The notes under the pieces are model-generated. The model ran no database searches. It had not been told where the DNA came from and saw only the letters and a list, made by a program, of their open reading frames with translations. 40,057 nt of DNA from Nocardia takedensis NBRC 100417 (GTDB lineage Bacteria > Actinomycetota > Actinomycetes > Mycobacteriales > Mycobacteriaceae), in contig NZ_BAGG01000058.1 of NCBI RefSeq assembly GCF_000308695.1, positions 1 to 40,057 of the forward strand, written 5' to 3'. This document shows positions 15,105 through 23,949 of this stretch, piece after piece. A program made the position numbers and the translations under genes. The stretch's first letter is position 1, and every line of letters starts with the position of its first letter.

Positions 15105-15937
15105 GCGCCCCCGCCGTGGCGGCGCCGGACCGGCCCGCCACCGCTGTCCGGCGGCCGCGCGCCCGCTTGGCCCGCCTGCGGGCGCTGCAGGTCCTCTCGG
15201 TCACGACGGCCGTGGTCCTGTGGCAGGTGCTGACCGCCAACGATGTCCGGCTCTGGGTGCGTTTCGACACCCTGCCCACCGTCGGCGACATCCTCGCGGA
15301 ATTCGGTGAGCACCTGGGGCGCGAGGAGTACTACATCGATGTCGCCCAGTCGCTGATCCGCATCCTCACCGGCTTCGGACTGGCCGCGGTGGTCGGCGTG
15401 GTGGCGGGCATCGCCCTTGGGCGCGCGCCGCTGGTGGCGGCGGTGTTCGGACCGCTGACCGAACTGGTCCGCCCGATCCCGGCCATCGCGCTGGTGCCGG
15501 TGGCGATCCTGCTGTTCCCCAGTGACGAGTCCGGCATCGTGTTCATCACCTTCACCGCCTCGCTGTTCCCGGTGCTGGTCTCCACCCGGCACGCGGTGCG
15601 CGCGCTGCCGACCATCTGGGAGGACGCGCTGCGCACGCTGGGCGCCTCGCGGGCCGACGTGCTGCTGCGGGTGGTGTTCCCCGGCATCCTGCCCGGCGTG
15701 TTCAGCGGGCTGTCGGTGGGGATCGGCGTCGGCTGGATCTGCCTGATCTCGGCGGAGATGATCTCGGGTCGGCTCGGCATCGGCTACCGGACCTGGCAGG
15801 CGTACACCATCGTCGACTATCCGGCGGTCTTCGTCGGCATGATCACCATCGGCGTCCTCGGCTTCGGCACCTCGGCCCTGGTCGAACTGCTCGGACGCCG
15901 CCTCACCCGCTGGCTGCCCCGAGAGGTGTCCCGATGA
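15101..15937 (+). CDS. ABC transporter permease (SsuC/TauC type)
   Basis: Inner-membrane permease, 278 aa, with about six helices. The coupling loop EDALRTLGASRADVLLRVVFPGILPG is the family hallmark, and the C-terminal part includes SAEMISGRLGIGYRTWQAY, as in sulfonate/nitrate/taurine-type permeases. The ATG overlaps the preceding TGA (ATGA) and its own stop overlaps the ATPase start in the same way. It works with the lipoprotein before it and the ATPase after it. Confidence 0.92.
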   Translation: MSAPAVAAPDRPATAVRRPRARLARLRALQVLSVTTAVVLWQVLTANDVRLWVRFDTLPTVGDILAEFGEHLGREEYYIDVAQSLIRILTGFGLAAVVGVVAGIALGRAPLVAAVFGPLTELVRPIPAIALVPVAILLFPSDESGIVFITFTASLFPVLVSTRHAVRALPTIWEDALRTLGASRADVLLRVVFPGILPGVFSGLSVGIGVGWICLISAEMISGRLGIGYRTWQAYTIVDYPAVFVGMITIGVLGFGTSALVELLGRRLTRWLPREVSR

Positions 15938-16695
15938 CGACCACCACCACCGATCAGCGGGCGGCCACCGCGCGGACCGCGACCGCCGGAATGCGCCTGG
16001 AGCTGAACGGGATTCGCATCGACTACGGCGCGGGTGCGGTCATCGACGGCTTGGACCTGTCCATCGCGGCCGGGGAGGTGCTGGTGTTGGTCGGCAAATC
16101 CGGCTGCGGCAAATCCACGCTGCTGCGCGCGGTCGCGGGTCTGCGCGCCCCGTCCGCCGGACGCATCCTCGCCGACGGCGACCCGGTGACCGGACCGTCC
16201 GCGGACCGCGCGCTCGTCTTCCAGGACGACGCTCTGCTGCCGTGGCGCACCGCCCGCCAGAACATCGAACTGGCGCTGCGATTGCGCGGCGTCGCGCGTG
16301 CCGCACGCCGCGAGCGCGCCCTGCACTGGGTGCGCGAGGTCGGCCTGGACGGTTTCGCCGACTACCTGCCGCGCGACCTGTCCGGCGGGATGCGCCAGCG
16401 CATGCAGTTGGCCCGCAGCCTGGCGGGCGCGCCGCGCGCGGTGCTCATGGACGAACCCTTCGGCGCCCTGGACACCCAGACCAGGGCGACCATGCAGCGC
16501 CTGCTCGTCGACACCTGGCGCGCCCATCCCACCACGATCGTCTTCGTGACCCACGACCTGGACGAGGCCCTGCTGCTCGGCGACCGGATCGCGGTCGTCG
16601 GCGACGGCGCGATCCGCGCCCTGGTCGAGGTGCCCGCACCGCGCACCGACGTCGATCGCGGCGCGCTGAAGGCCGACCTACTGGAGAAGCTGTGA
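15934..16695 (+). CDS. ABC transporter ATP-binding protein (SsuB/TauB type)
   Basis: ATPase of the uptake system, 253 aa: Walker A GKSGCGKST, Q-loop in VFQDDALLPW, signature LSGGMRQRMQLARSL, Walker B VLMDEPFGALD and switch histidine in VTHDLDEALLLGDR. LSGGMRQR and the DALLPW Q-loop are typical of nitrate/sulfonate/taurine ATPases. The ATG overlaps the permease stop and the TGA overlaps the flavoprotein GTG, so transport and oxidoreductase genes are translationally linked. Confidence 0.93.
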   Translation: MTTTTTDQRAATARTATAGMRLELNGIRIDYGAGAVIDGLDLSIAAGEVLVLVGKSGCGKSTLLRAVAGLRAPSAGRILADGDPVTGPSADRALVFQDDALLPWRTARQNIELALRLRGVARAARRERALHWVREVGLDGFADYLPRDLSGGMRQRMQLARSLAGAPRAVLMDEPFGALDTQTRATMQRLLVDTWRAHPTTIVFVTHDLDEALLLGDRIAVVGDGAIRALVEVPAPRTDVDRGALKADLLEKL

Positions 16696-19379
16696 GAATT
16701 CCGGAACTGTCCGAACGGATTCGGCTGGACTGCGACGTCCTGGTGATCGGCGGGGGCACCGCGGGCACCATGGCCGCGCTGACCGCCGCCGAACAAGGCG
16801 CGAATGTGCTGCTGTTGGAGAAAGCTCACGTGCGGCACTCCGGCGCGCTGGCGATGGGTATGGACGGGGTCAACAACGCCGTCATCCCGGGCAAGGCCGA
16901 ACCGGAGGACTACGTCGCCGAGATCACCCGTGCCAACGACGGGATCGTCAACCAGCGCACCGTCTACCAGACGGCGACCCGCGGCTTCGCGATGGTGCAG
17001 CGCCTCGAGCGCTACGGGGTGAAGTTCGAGAAGGACGAGTACGGCGAATACGCCGTGCGCCGGGTGCACCGCTCCGGCTCCTACGTGCTGCCGATGCCCG
17101 AGGGCAAGGACGTCAAGAAGGCGCTGTATCGCGTTCTGCGGCAACGCAAGATGCGCGAGCGCATCCGGATCGAGAACCGGTTGATGCCCGTGCGGGTGCT
17201 CACCGAGAACGGGCGCGCGGTCGGCGCGGCCGCGTTGAACACGCGCACCGGCGAATTCGTCGCCGTTGGCGCGAAAGCGGTGATCCTGGCGACCGGCCCG
17301 TGCGGCCGACTCGGTCTGCCCGCCTCCGGATATCTCTACAGCACCTACGAGAATCCGACCAACGCGGGCGACGGCTACGCGATGGCCTACCACGCGGGTG
17401 CGGAGCTCAGCGGTATCGAATGCTTCCAGATCAACCCGCTGATCAAGGATTACAACGGTCCGGCCTGCGCCTACGTCGCCAATCCGTTCGGCGGCTACCA
17501 GGTCAACGCCGCGGGTGAGCGCTTCGTGGACTCGGACTACTGGTCCGGGCAGATGATGTCGGAGGTCAAGCGCGAGATCGAATCCGCGCGCGGCCCCATC
17601 TATCTCAAGGTCACCCACCTGCCCGAGGAGACCCTGAGCACCCTCGAGGGCATCCTGCACACCACCGAGCGGCCGACCCGGGGCACCTTCCACGCCAACC
17701 GCGGCCACGACTACCGCACCCACGACATCGAGATGCATATCTCCGAGATCGGCCTGTGCGGCGGACATTCCGCGTCGGGGGTGTGGGTGGACGAACACGC
17801 GCGCACCACCGTCCCCGGCCTGTACGCCGCGGGCGATCTGGCCTGCGTGCCGCACAACTACATGATCGGCGCGTTCGTCTTCGGCGATCTCGCGGGCGAG
17901 CACGCCGCGGGCACCTTGGACGACCTGGACGCGCCCGGCGACCTGCCCGAGGATCAGCTCGAAGCCGCCCACGAACTGATCTACCGCCCGCTGCGCCACC
18001 CCGACGGGCCGCCGCAACCGCAGGTGGAATACAAGCTGCGCCGCTTCGTCAACGACTATGTGGCGCCGCCGAAGACGGCCGCGAAACTGTCCATCGCGGT
18101 GGAGACCTTCGAACGGATGCGCGGCGACATCGACGCGATGGGCGCGCGCACCCCGCACGAGTTGATGCGCGCGGTGGAGGTGTCGTTCATCCGCGACTGC
18201 GCCGAGATGGCCGCGCGCAGTTCGCTGACCCGCACCGAATCCCGCTGGGGCCTCTACCACGAGCGCGCCGACCTGCCCGAGCGCGACGACACCGCCTGGC
18301 GCTACCACCTGAACCTGAGCAAGAACGCCGACGGCGCGATGGAATTCCGTAAACGCCCGGTCGCGCCGTATCTGGTTCCGGTGCCGGGCCTGGACGACCT
18401 CCCGTCCGAGGATCCGGTGGTCACCGTGGAACAGCCGCCGCTGACGGTGGGCCGCGCGCCGGCGGGCACCGGCGAGCCGACCCGGACGAGCGCACCGGCC
18501 GCGCCCGCCGCGCCGCCGTCACCGCGCATCGTCACCCTGCTGGCCTTGGACGCGCCCGGCGTGAGCGACCTGGACAGCTATCTGCGCGACGACGATCCGG
18601 TGGTTCGGGTCGCGGCGCTGTCGGTGCTGACCGAGCACACTCCCGAGGGCTGGGCCGCGGTCCTGACCGCCGCGCTGGACGATCCGGCCGCCGCGGTGCG
18701 CCGCGCCGCCGCGGAATCGCTGCGCGAACTCGTCGAGGTGCTGACCTCGGCCGACGGCCTGGCCGACCGTCTCGGGTCCCGCGATCCGGTGGTGCGCGCC
18801 ACGGTGGTCGACCTGCTGCGCGCGCTGCGGGCGGGCACGGTCGAGCACTTCGCGGGCGCGCTGGCCGATCCCGATCACCGGGTGCGCATCGAGGCGGTGC
18901 GCGCGCTGGTCTCCCTCGACGAGTGGGAGGCGGTCACCGCCGCGGCGGCCGACGTCAACCGGGAGGTGCGGGTCGCGGTGGCCCAAGGCATCGCGGCGGT
19001 CGGTCTCGGCGGCGCGGATACGGTGCGCGCGCTGGCCGCCGACGCCGATCCGCTGGTGCGCGCCGCCGCGCTGGCCGCCTTCGCCAGGCTGGGCGCGGCC
19101 GCGCCCGACATCGCCGAACTGACGGCGGCGCTGCGCGCCTCGGCGTGGCAGATCCGGGTCGGCGCGGCCCGCGGCCTGTCGGGCGCCGCCGTCGAGGCCG
19201 CGGTCCCGCCGTTGGCCGAAGCGCTGGTCGACCCGCACCTGGACGTGCGCAAGGCGGCGGTGCTGGCCCTGGCCACCTGGCCCGAGCACGAATCGGCCGC
19301 GGGCGCGCTGCGCGGGGCGGTCGATGACACCGACGCCGACGTGCGCGCCTACGCGCGGCGCGCGCTGGCGAGCGTCTGA
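16692..19379 (+). CDS. AprA/fumarate-reductase-like FAD oxidoreductase with C-terminal HEAT repeats
   Basis: Flavoprotein of the SdhA/FrdA/AprA superfamily joined to a repeat domain, 895 aa; the flavoprotein part alone matches usual lengths. The Rossmann FAD motif GGGTAG is at residues 20-25, followed by a glutamate ending the second strand (LLLEK). HSGALAMGMDGVNN and EPEDYVAEITRANDGIVNQR resemble AprA more than SdhA. The late FAD site is GLYAAGDLACVPHNYMIGAF. After a Pro/Ala/Thr linker (about 575-610) come some eight or nine HEAT-like helical repeats, to the C-terminus (e.g. RDPVVRATVVDLLRALR, ADPDHRVRIEAVRALVSL). GTG 16692 overlaps the ATPase stop. With the AprB-like ferredoxin it suggests a soluble two-subunit redox enzyme acting on the imported compound; the reaction is unknown. 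Confidence 0.85.
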   Translation: MRIPELSERIRLDCDVLVIGGGTAGTMAALTAAEQGANVLLLEKAHVRHSGALAMGMDGVNNAVIPGKAEPEDYVAEITRANDGIVNQRTVYQTATRGFAMVQRLERYGVKFEKDEYGEYAVRRVHRSGSYVLPMPEGKDVKKALYRVLRQRKMRERIRIENRLMPVRVLTENGRAVGAAALNTRTGEFVAVGAKAVILATGPCGRLGLPASGYLYSTYENPTNAGDGYAMAYHAGAELSGIECFQINPLIKDYNGPACAYVANPFGGYQVNAAGERFVDSDYWSGQMMSEVKREIESARGPIYLKVTHLPEETLSTLEGILHTTERPTRGTFHANRGHDYRTHDIEMHISEIGLCGGHSASGVWVDEHARTTVPGLYAAGDLACVPHNYMIGAFVFGDLAGEHAAGTLDDLDAPGDLPEDQLEAAHELIYRPLRHPDGPPQPQVEYKLRRFVNDYVAPPKTAAKLSIAVETFERMRGDIDAMGARTPHELMRAVEVSFIRDCAEMAARSSLTRTESRWGLYHERADLPERDDTAWRYHLNLSKNADGAMEFRKRPVAPYLVPVPGLDDLPSEDPVVTVEQPPLTVGRAPAGTGEPTRTSAPAAPAAPPSPRIVTLLALDAPGVSDLDSYLRDDDPVVRVAALSVLTEHTPEGWAAVLTAALDDPAAAVRRAAAESLRELVEVLTSADGLADRLGSRDPVVRATVVDLLRALRAGTVEHFAGALADPDHRVRIEAVRALVSLDEWEAVTAAAADVNREVRVAVAQGIAAVGLGGADTVRALAADADPLVRAAALAAFARLGAAAPDIAELTAALRASAWQIRVGAARGLSGAAVEAAVPPLAEALVDPHLDVRKAAVLALATWPEHESAAGALRGAVDDTDADVRAYARRALASV

Positions 19380-19384
19380 GCGGT

Positions 19385-19420
19385 CCGCCGCGGTGCTGAC
19401 CCCACACAGCACCGCGGCGG
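19385..19420. terminator. Perfect 14-bp hairpin between convergent genes
   Basis: CCGCCGCGGTGCTG (19385-19398) and CAGCACCGCGGCGG (19407-19420) pair completely across an 8-nt loop. The hairpin fills the 48-bp gap between the flavoprotein stop and the stop of the convergent FAD oxidoreductase, so it probably terminates both transcripts. No T-tract on either strand. Confidence 0.75.
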
Positions 19421-19427
19421 CCCCGGA

Positions 19428-20789
19428 TCACAGGTGGTGGTTGGCCACGAAGACCGCCGCGGGGGCATAGCGGTCGCGGACGTGGCACAACCGCGCCCAG
19501 TCCTCCCCGTCGAAGAACCGGCCGGTGTCGACGCGACTCTCCGCGAAGGTCGGGATCAGGTTGGTCCGCGACCACGCCGACATCGCCCGCACGACGTGGA
19601 AGGCCGCCGCCTTCCCGGCGACCGCGGCCTGCGGGGTCGGGGCCACCGCGACGCACAGCAGCCCGAATTCGCCGAGGATGTGCGAGAGCGCGCCGCCGCC
19701 CGCGTCGGGCCGCGCCACCGCGCCGCCGAGGTGGCGCAGTTCGGCGAACATCAGGCCGTGCGCCGTGCCGTCGCCGACCTGCTCGAGCAGCGCCGCCACG
19801 CCCGCCGCGTCCAGTGGGCCGAGCACGCTGTGGTCGCCGACGACCGGTGTCGGCACGGGCGGGTCCATGTGCACGGTCAGCAGGCCCGCCGCCGGGATGC
19901 GGGCGAAGGTGTCCACCTCCGGGGACAGCGCGCGCAGCGGGGCGAGCAGGTCGGCGGCGGTGTCGTCGTCGGCCAGGATCGCCCCGTCGACGACGACGAT
20001 GTCGCGCCCGGACAGGAACGGCGGCAGTTCCGGCAGCGGCGGGAAACTCATGATCCGCAGCGCGGTGGTCGCCGACTCCGGCGCGGTCGCCGTCCACGCC
20101 ACCCACGCGGGCACCACCTCGGCCGCGCGGGCGCGGTCCCACAGCAGCATGCCCGCGAAGACCTCGGCGTAGGGGAGCAGGTCGATCTCGACCTCGACCA
20201 CGATGCCCAGGTTGGCTCCGCCGCCGCGCACCGCCCAGAACAGATCGGGATGGTGTTCGGCGTCGGCGCGCACCACGCTGCCGTCGGCCAGCACGACCCG
20301 CACCGCGCGCACGGCGTTGGCCGCCACCCCGTGGGTCCGCCCGTAGAACGACAGGCCGCCGCCGAGCAGGTAGCCGATGACGGCGACGTCGGGGGCGCTG
20401 CCGTGCGCCGCGGTCAGCCCGTGCGGGGCGGCCGCCGCGACCACGTCCTGCCACAGCGTGCCGCCGAGCACGGTCGCGGTGCGCGCGGCCGGGTCCACGC
20501 GCACCCCGGTCAGTTCCGACAACCGCAGCAGCACCACGTCGTCGAGCACCTGCTCGCCCAGCGGTCCCGCGCCGTGGCCGGTGCTCTGCGGGGCGACCCG
20601 CAAACCGTCGGCGACCGCGGCGCGCACGACCGCCACCACCTGCTCGACGTCGCGGGGGATCGCGACGGCCGCGGGTCGCTGATCGACGGCGACGTTCCAC
20701 GGGGTGCGCGCCGGGTCGTAGTCGGCGTCGCCGGGCAGGTGCAGTTCACAGCCGCCGCGCAGGGCCGCGAGCGCCAGGGAGGTGGTCAT
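19428..20789 (-). CDS. FAD-linked oxidase, berberine-bridge-enzyme (BBE)-like
   Basis: Flavin oxidase/dehydrogenase of the FAD_binding_4 plus BBE type, 453 aa. The N-terminal half has the PP-loop FAD fold, with STGHGAGPL, where the histidine matches the covalent flavin attachment site of the family, and GYLLGGGLSFYGR and LFWAVRGGGANLGIVVEVEI as FAD-contacting segments. The C-terminus has RDRYAPAAVFVANHHL, where the family normally reads DPxxxFxxNxxI. A second, cysteinyl flavin bond is not evident. The ATG at 20787-20789 has a GAAAGG site 7 nt upstream. It is divergent from a GAF-LuxR regulator that probably controls it through the shared 174-bp gap. Substrate unknown. Confidence 0.88.
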   Translation of the reverse strand: MTTSLALAALRGGCELHLPGDADYDPARTPWNVAVDQRPAAVAIPRDVEQVVAVVRAAVADGLRVAPQSTGHGAGPLGEQVLDDVVLLRLSELTGVRVDPAARTATVLGGTLWQDVVAAAAPHGLTAAHGSAPDVAVIGYLLGGGLSFYGRTHGVAANAVRAVRVVLADGSVVRADAEHHPDLFWAVRGGGANLGIVVEVEIDLLPYAEVFAGMLLWDRARAAEVVPAWVAWTATAPESATTALRIMSFPPLPELPPFLSGRDIVVVDGAILADDDTAADLLAPLRALSPEVDTFARIPAAGLLTVHMDPPVPTPVVGDHSVLGPLDAAGVAALLEQVGDGTAHGLMFAELRHLGGAVARPDAGGGALSHILGEFGLLCVAVAPTPQAAVAGKAAAFHVVRAMSAWSRTNLIPTFAESRVDTGRFFDGEDWARLCHVRDRYAPAAVFVANHHL

Positions 20790-20907
20790 CGGAATGCCTT
20801 TCGGTTCTCGGCGGGCGGGTCCCGCGGCATCGACTCTGCGCCCGCGCCCACCCCGCCCACCATCCCCGCGAACGGGGGAAACGCGGCCCGGCGGATCTGG
20901 GACCGGC

Positions 20908-20932
20908 CACCACCCAGACATCTGGGATGGTG
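20908..20932. promoter_or_regulatory. Operator-like dyad between FAD oxidoreductase and LuxR genes
   Basis: CCCAGA (20913-20918), CA, TCTGGG (20921-20926) is a perfect dyad. CACCA on its left and TGGTG on its right (offset by one base) extend the symmetry to 11-bp arms. Its centre is about 44 bp upstream of the LuxR start, where a -10-like CACAAT (20951-20956) suggests leaderless transcription. That is a classical position for an activator touching the -35 region. It is the likely binding site of the LuxR protein itself and may serve both divergent genes. Confidence 0.6.
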
Positions 20933-20963
20933 CGCGGACGGTCGCGGGCGCACAATCGGTGAC

Positions 20964-22103
20964 ATGGCGCGAGGATTGACGGCGGCCCGGGTGCGGCAGG
21001 ACATGGACGTCGTGGCGCGCGCGGGCCTGGACCTGGACACCTTCCTCGCCGAGGCCGTGGAGTCGGTGGCGCGCGCGGTGCCGTGGGTCAGCGCGTGCAT
21101 CGCCACCCACGACCCGCTCACCCACATCCTCACCAGCGCTCGCAAATACGGCGACCTGCGCGACAAGAACAGCCACGACCAGGAGTTCGGCCTCATCGAA
21201 TACGGCACGGTCGAGCCGACCGCGTTCACCGAACTGGCGCGCGCGTCGAGTCCGGCCGCCGGGGTGCACCTGATGACGGGCGGTGAGGTCGAGCGCTCGG
21301 GGCGGATGAGCACCTTCATGAAGCCGCGCTTCGGCTTCGCCGACGAGGCGCGCCTGGCCTTCCGCGACGGCCGCGAGGCGTGGGGCGCGATGGCGCTGTT
21401 CCGCGGGGCCGACGACGCCCCGTTCGACGCCGCCGAGATCGATTTCCTGGCCTCGCTGACCGTGCCCTTCGCCCACGGTGTGCGCACCGGCATGCTGTCC
21501 CGGCTGGTCCAGGCCCCGCCGCCGGTTTCGGTGACCGGCCCCGCGGTGGTCATCGTCGGGGCCGACGACGAGATCGTGCAGATGAGCCTCGGCGCGGAAC
21601 AGCGCCTGGCCGACCTGGACCTGGGCGTGGTCGGCGGTGACCCGCTGGCCCCGGTCGCGGCCCTGGTGGGCGCGGCCCGCCGCTACGGGCGCGGGGAGAC
21701 CGCCGTGCCGCCGCGCTGCCGGTTGCGCAGCGTCACCGGCATGTGGCTGGTGCTGCACGCCGGTCCGCTGATCTCGCGCGGCGACCGCGGCGGCGAGGTC
21801 GTGGTGACCATCGAGGAGGCCAGACCCCCGGAGATCGTCGCGATCGTGGTCGCCGCCTACGGCCTCTCCCCCCGGGAGAAGGACGTCGTGCAGTTGGTGT
21901 TGCAGGGTGTGGACACCAAGGAGATCGCCGCCACCCTGCACCTGTCCGGCTACACCGTGCAGGACCACCTCAAGTCGGTCTTCGACAAGGCCGACGTCCG
22001 GTCGCGCCGGGAACTGATCTCGCGGGTGTACTTCGACCAGTACGTCCCGCGCATGGGGGCCGAACTGGCCCCGTCCGGCTGGTTCGCCGACCCCGGGGCC
22101 TGA
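20964..22103 (+). CDS. GAF-LuxR transcriptional regulator
   Basis: Single-polypeptide sensor-regulator, 379 aa. Residues about 20-170 look like a GAF-type domain (LDTFLAEAVESVARAVPW, EARLAFRDGREAWGAMALFR, AEIDFLASL). The C-terminus has a clear LuxR helix-turn-helix at about 315-370: LSPREKDVVQLVLQGVDTKE, then IAATLHLSGYTVQDHLKSVF. There is no receiver domain, so it is not a conventional response regulator; it may sense a small molecule or redox state. Divergent from the FAD oxidoreductase, with a strong dyad in between. The ATG at 20964 has no ribosome-binding site and fits leaderless transcription. Confidence 0.85.
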   Translation: MARGLTAARVRQDMDVVARAGLDLDTFLAEAVESVARAVPWVSACIATHDPLTHILTSARKYGDLRDKNSHDQEFGLIEYGTVEPTAFTELARASSPAAGVHLMTGGEVERSGRMSTFMKPRFGFADEARLAFRDGREAWGAMALFRGADDAPFDAAEIDFLASLTVPFAHGVRTGMLSRLVQAPPPVSVTGPAVVIVGADDEIVQMSLGAEQRLADLDLGVVGGDPLAPVAALVGAARRYGRGETAVPPRCRLRSVTGMWLVLHAGPLISRGDRGGEVVVTIEEARPPEIVAIVVAAYGLSPREKDVVQLVLQGVDTKEIAATLHLSGYTVQDHLKSVFDKADVRSRRELISRVYFDQYVPRMGAELAPSGWFADPGA

Positions 22104-22113
22104 GTCCGGCCGG

Positions 22114-23949
22114 TCAGGTCAGATCGCCCAGCGCGCCCAACACCGTCCTGGCCATCGCCACCGGATCGCCGTCCTCGGGACGCAAGGTCAACTCGGGGTC
22201 GACGGGCTTCTCGTAGGGGGCGTCGATGCCGGTGAAGCCCTTGATCTCCCCGGCGCGGGCCTTGGCGTACATGCCCTTGGGATCGCGGGACTCGCACAGG
22301 TCCAGCGGGGTGTCCACGAAGACCTCCACGAACGGCAGACCCGCCGCGCGATGGGCTTCCCGGACCCGGTCGCGGTCCTCGCGGAACGGACTGATCAGCG
22401 AGACCACCGCCACCACACCGGCTTCGGCGAACAGCTTCGCGACTTCGCCCACCCGCCGGACGTTCTCGGCGCGGTCGGCGTCGGAGAAGCCGAGATCGGC
22501 GTTGAGGCCGTGGCGCAGGTTGTCGCCGTCGAGCAGGAAGGCCGGTCGGCCGCCCGCCACCAGTCGGCGTTCCAATTCCACCGCGACCGTGGACTTCCCG
22601 GACCCGGACAGCCCGGTCAACCAGACGGTCAGGCCGCGGGTCGCGCGCTCCTCGCGCCCGACGGCGGTCGAATGCCACACCACCCGCGCCGAGGGCAGCG
22701 TCGGGCCGGTGATCATGCCCGCGCCCACGGTGTTGCCGGTGGCCTCGTCGACCAGCAGGAAACTGCCGGTGCCGCGATTGCGCCGATAGGGGTCGAACAG
22801 CAGCGGCGCGCGCGTGCGCAACTGCACGCGGCCGATCTCGTTGAGCGCGAGTTCGCGGGCGTCCTCGTCGCGGTGCAGCGTGTTGACGTCCAGGCGATAG
22901 TCCAGACTGCGGATCTCGGCGGTCACCGCGCGGGTGGTGTGCCGCACGGTGTAGGTCGCGCCCGGCGCGAGGGCGGCGTCCTCGGCGAACCAGCACACCA
23001 TCGCGTCGATGTCGCGCCCGACCTGGGGCCGGTTGGCAGGTCGGCAAAGCAGGTCGCCGCGGGAGATGTCGAGTTCGTCGGCGAGTTGGACGGTCACCGC
23101 CTGGGGCGGGAACGCCTCGCTCAGCGGGGTGCCGCCCGGCCCCCAGATCGCCGTGACCGTGGTGGTCAGGCCCGAGGGCAGTACGGCCACTTCGTCGCCC
23201 GGCTTGAAGATGCCGCCCGCCACGGTGCCCGCGTAGCCGCGGAAGTCCTCGGCGTGGCGGCGGGTGACGTACTGGACGGGCAGTCGGGCGTCGATGAGGT
23301 TGCGATCCGAGGCGATGTGCACCTGCTCGAGGTGGTGCAGCAGCGGGGTGCCCTCGTACCAGGGCGCGCTCGCCCCGCGATGCACGACATTGTCGCCGTG
23401 CAGGGCCGAGACCGGGATGAAGGCGAGGTCGGCGACGTCCAATTTGGTGGCGAAGCCGGTGAATTCGGCGCGGATCTCCTCGAAGCGCTCCTGGGACCAG
23501 CCCACCAGATCCATCTTGTTCACGCACAGCACCAGGTGGCCGATCCCCAGCAGGCTCGCCAGGAAGGCGTGGCGGCGGGTCTGCTCGACCACGCCCTTGC
23601 GCGCGTCGACCAGGACCAGCGCGACGTCGGCGGTGGACGCGCCGGTCACCATGTTGCGGGTGTATTGGATGTGGCCGGGGGTGTCGGCGATGATGAATTT
23701 GCGTCGCGGGGTGGCGAAGTAGCGGTGCGCGACGTCGATGGTGATGCCCTGTTCGCGCTCGGCGCGCAGGCCGTCGGTCAGTAGTGCCAGATCCGGGTAC
23801 TCGTCGCCGCGTTCGCGACTGGTGCGCTCCACCGCGGCGAGTTGGTCGGTGAAGATGGTCTTGGAGTCGTAGAGCAGACGGCCGATGAGCGTCGATTTGC
23901 CGTCGTCGACGCTGCCCGCGGTGGCGAGGCGCAGCAGGGTGGTGGCCAT
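22114..23949 (-). CDS. cysNC: Bifunctional sulfate adenylyltransferase large subunit / APS kinase
   Basis: Activates sulfate: with CysD, the GTPase part drives ATP plus sulfate to APS, and the C-terminal kinase phosphorylates APS to PAPS, the donor for sulfotransferases and for reduction. 611 aa. GTPase motifs: [10 protein letters not shown] at 11-20, an ADTPGH G3 motif near 92-97, and NKMD near 148. The EF-Tu-like beta-barrel follows. The APS kinase domain starts near residue 440 with GLSGSGKST and includes [21 protein letters not shown] and a [13 protein letters not shown] substrate loop. The fusion is normal in mycobacteria and relatives. Its ATG overlaps the CysD stop by one base (TGATG). 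Shared promoter upstream of cysD. Confidence 0.96.
   Translation of the reverse strand: MATTLLRLATAGSVDDGKSTLIGRLLYDSKTIFTDQLAAVERTSRERGDEYPDLALLTDGLRAEREQGITIDVAHRYFATPRRKFIIADTPGHIQYTRNMVTGASTADVALVLVDARKGVVEQTRRHAFLASLLGIGHLVLCVNKMDLVGWSQERFEEIRAEFTGFATKLDVADLAFIPVSALHGDNVVHRGASAPWYEGTPLLHHLEQVHIASDRNLIDARLPVQYVTRRHAEDFRGYAGTVAGGIFKPGDEVAVLPSGLTTTVTAIWGPGGTPLSEAFPPQAVTVQLADELDISRGDLLCRPANRPQVGRDIDAMVCWFAEDAALAPGATYTVRHTTRAVTAEIRSLDYRLDVNTLHRDEDARELALNEIGRVQLRTRAPLLFDPYRRNRGTGSFLLVDEATGNTVGAGMITGPTLPSARVVWHSTAVGREERATRGLTVWLTGLSGSGKSTVAVELERRLVAGGRPAFLLDGDNLRHGLNADLGFSDADRAENVRRVGEVAKLFAEAGVVAVVSLISPFREDRDRVREAHRAAGLPFVEVFVDTPLDLCESRDPKGMYAKARAGEIKGFTGIDAPYEKPVDPELTLRPEDGDPVAMARTVLGALGDLT

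Noticed and set aside
16362..18308. Antisense 648-codon frame over the flavoprotein
   Set aside because: Same artefact of high third-position GC; the plus-strand protein has clear FAD motifs.
16692..18500. Genuine succinate dehydrogenase/fumarate reductase
   Set aside because: No membrane-anchor or large iron-sulfur subunit nearby, the partner is a 75-aa ferredoxin, and the HSGALAMG region looks AprA-like rather than having the SdhA covalent-FAD histidine pattern.
19434..20963. Upstream extension of the LuxR frame through the FAD oxidoreductase gene
   Set aside because: Antisense to a clear flavoprotein; the regulator begins at ATG 20964 just after the dyad and a -10-like element.
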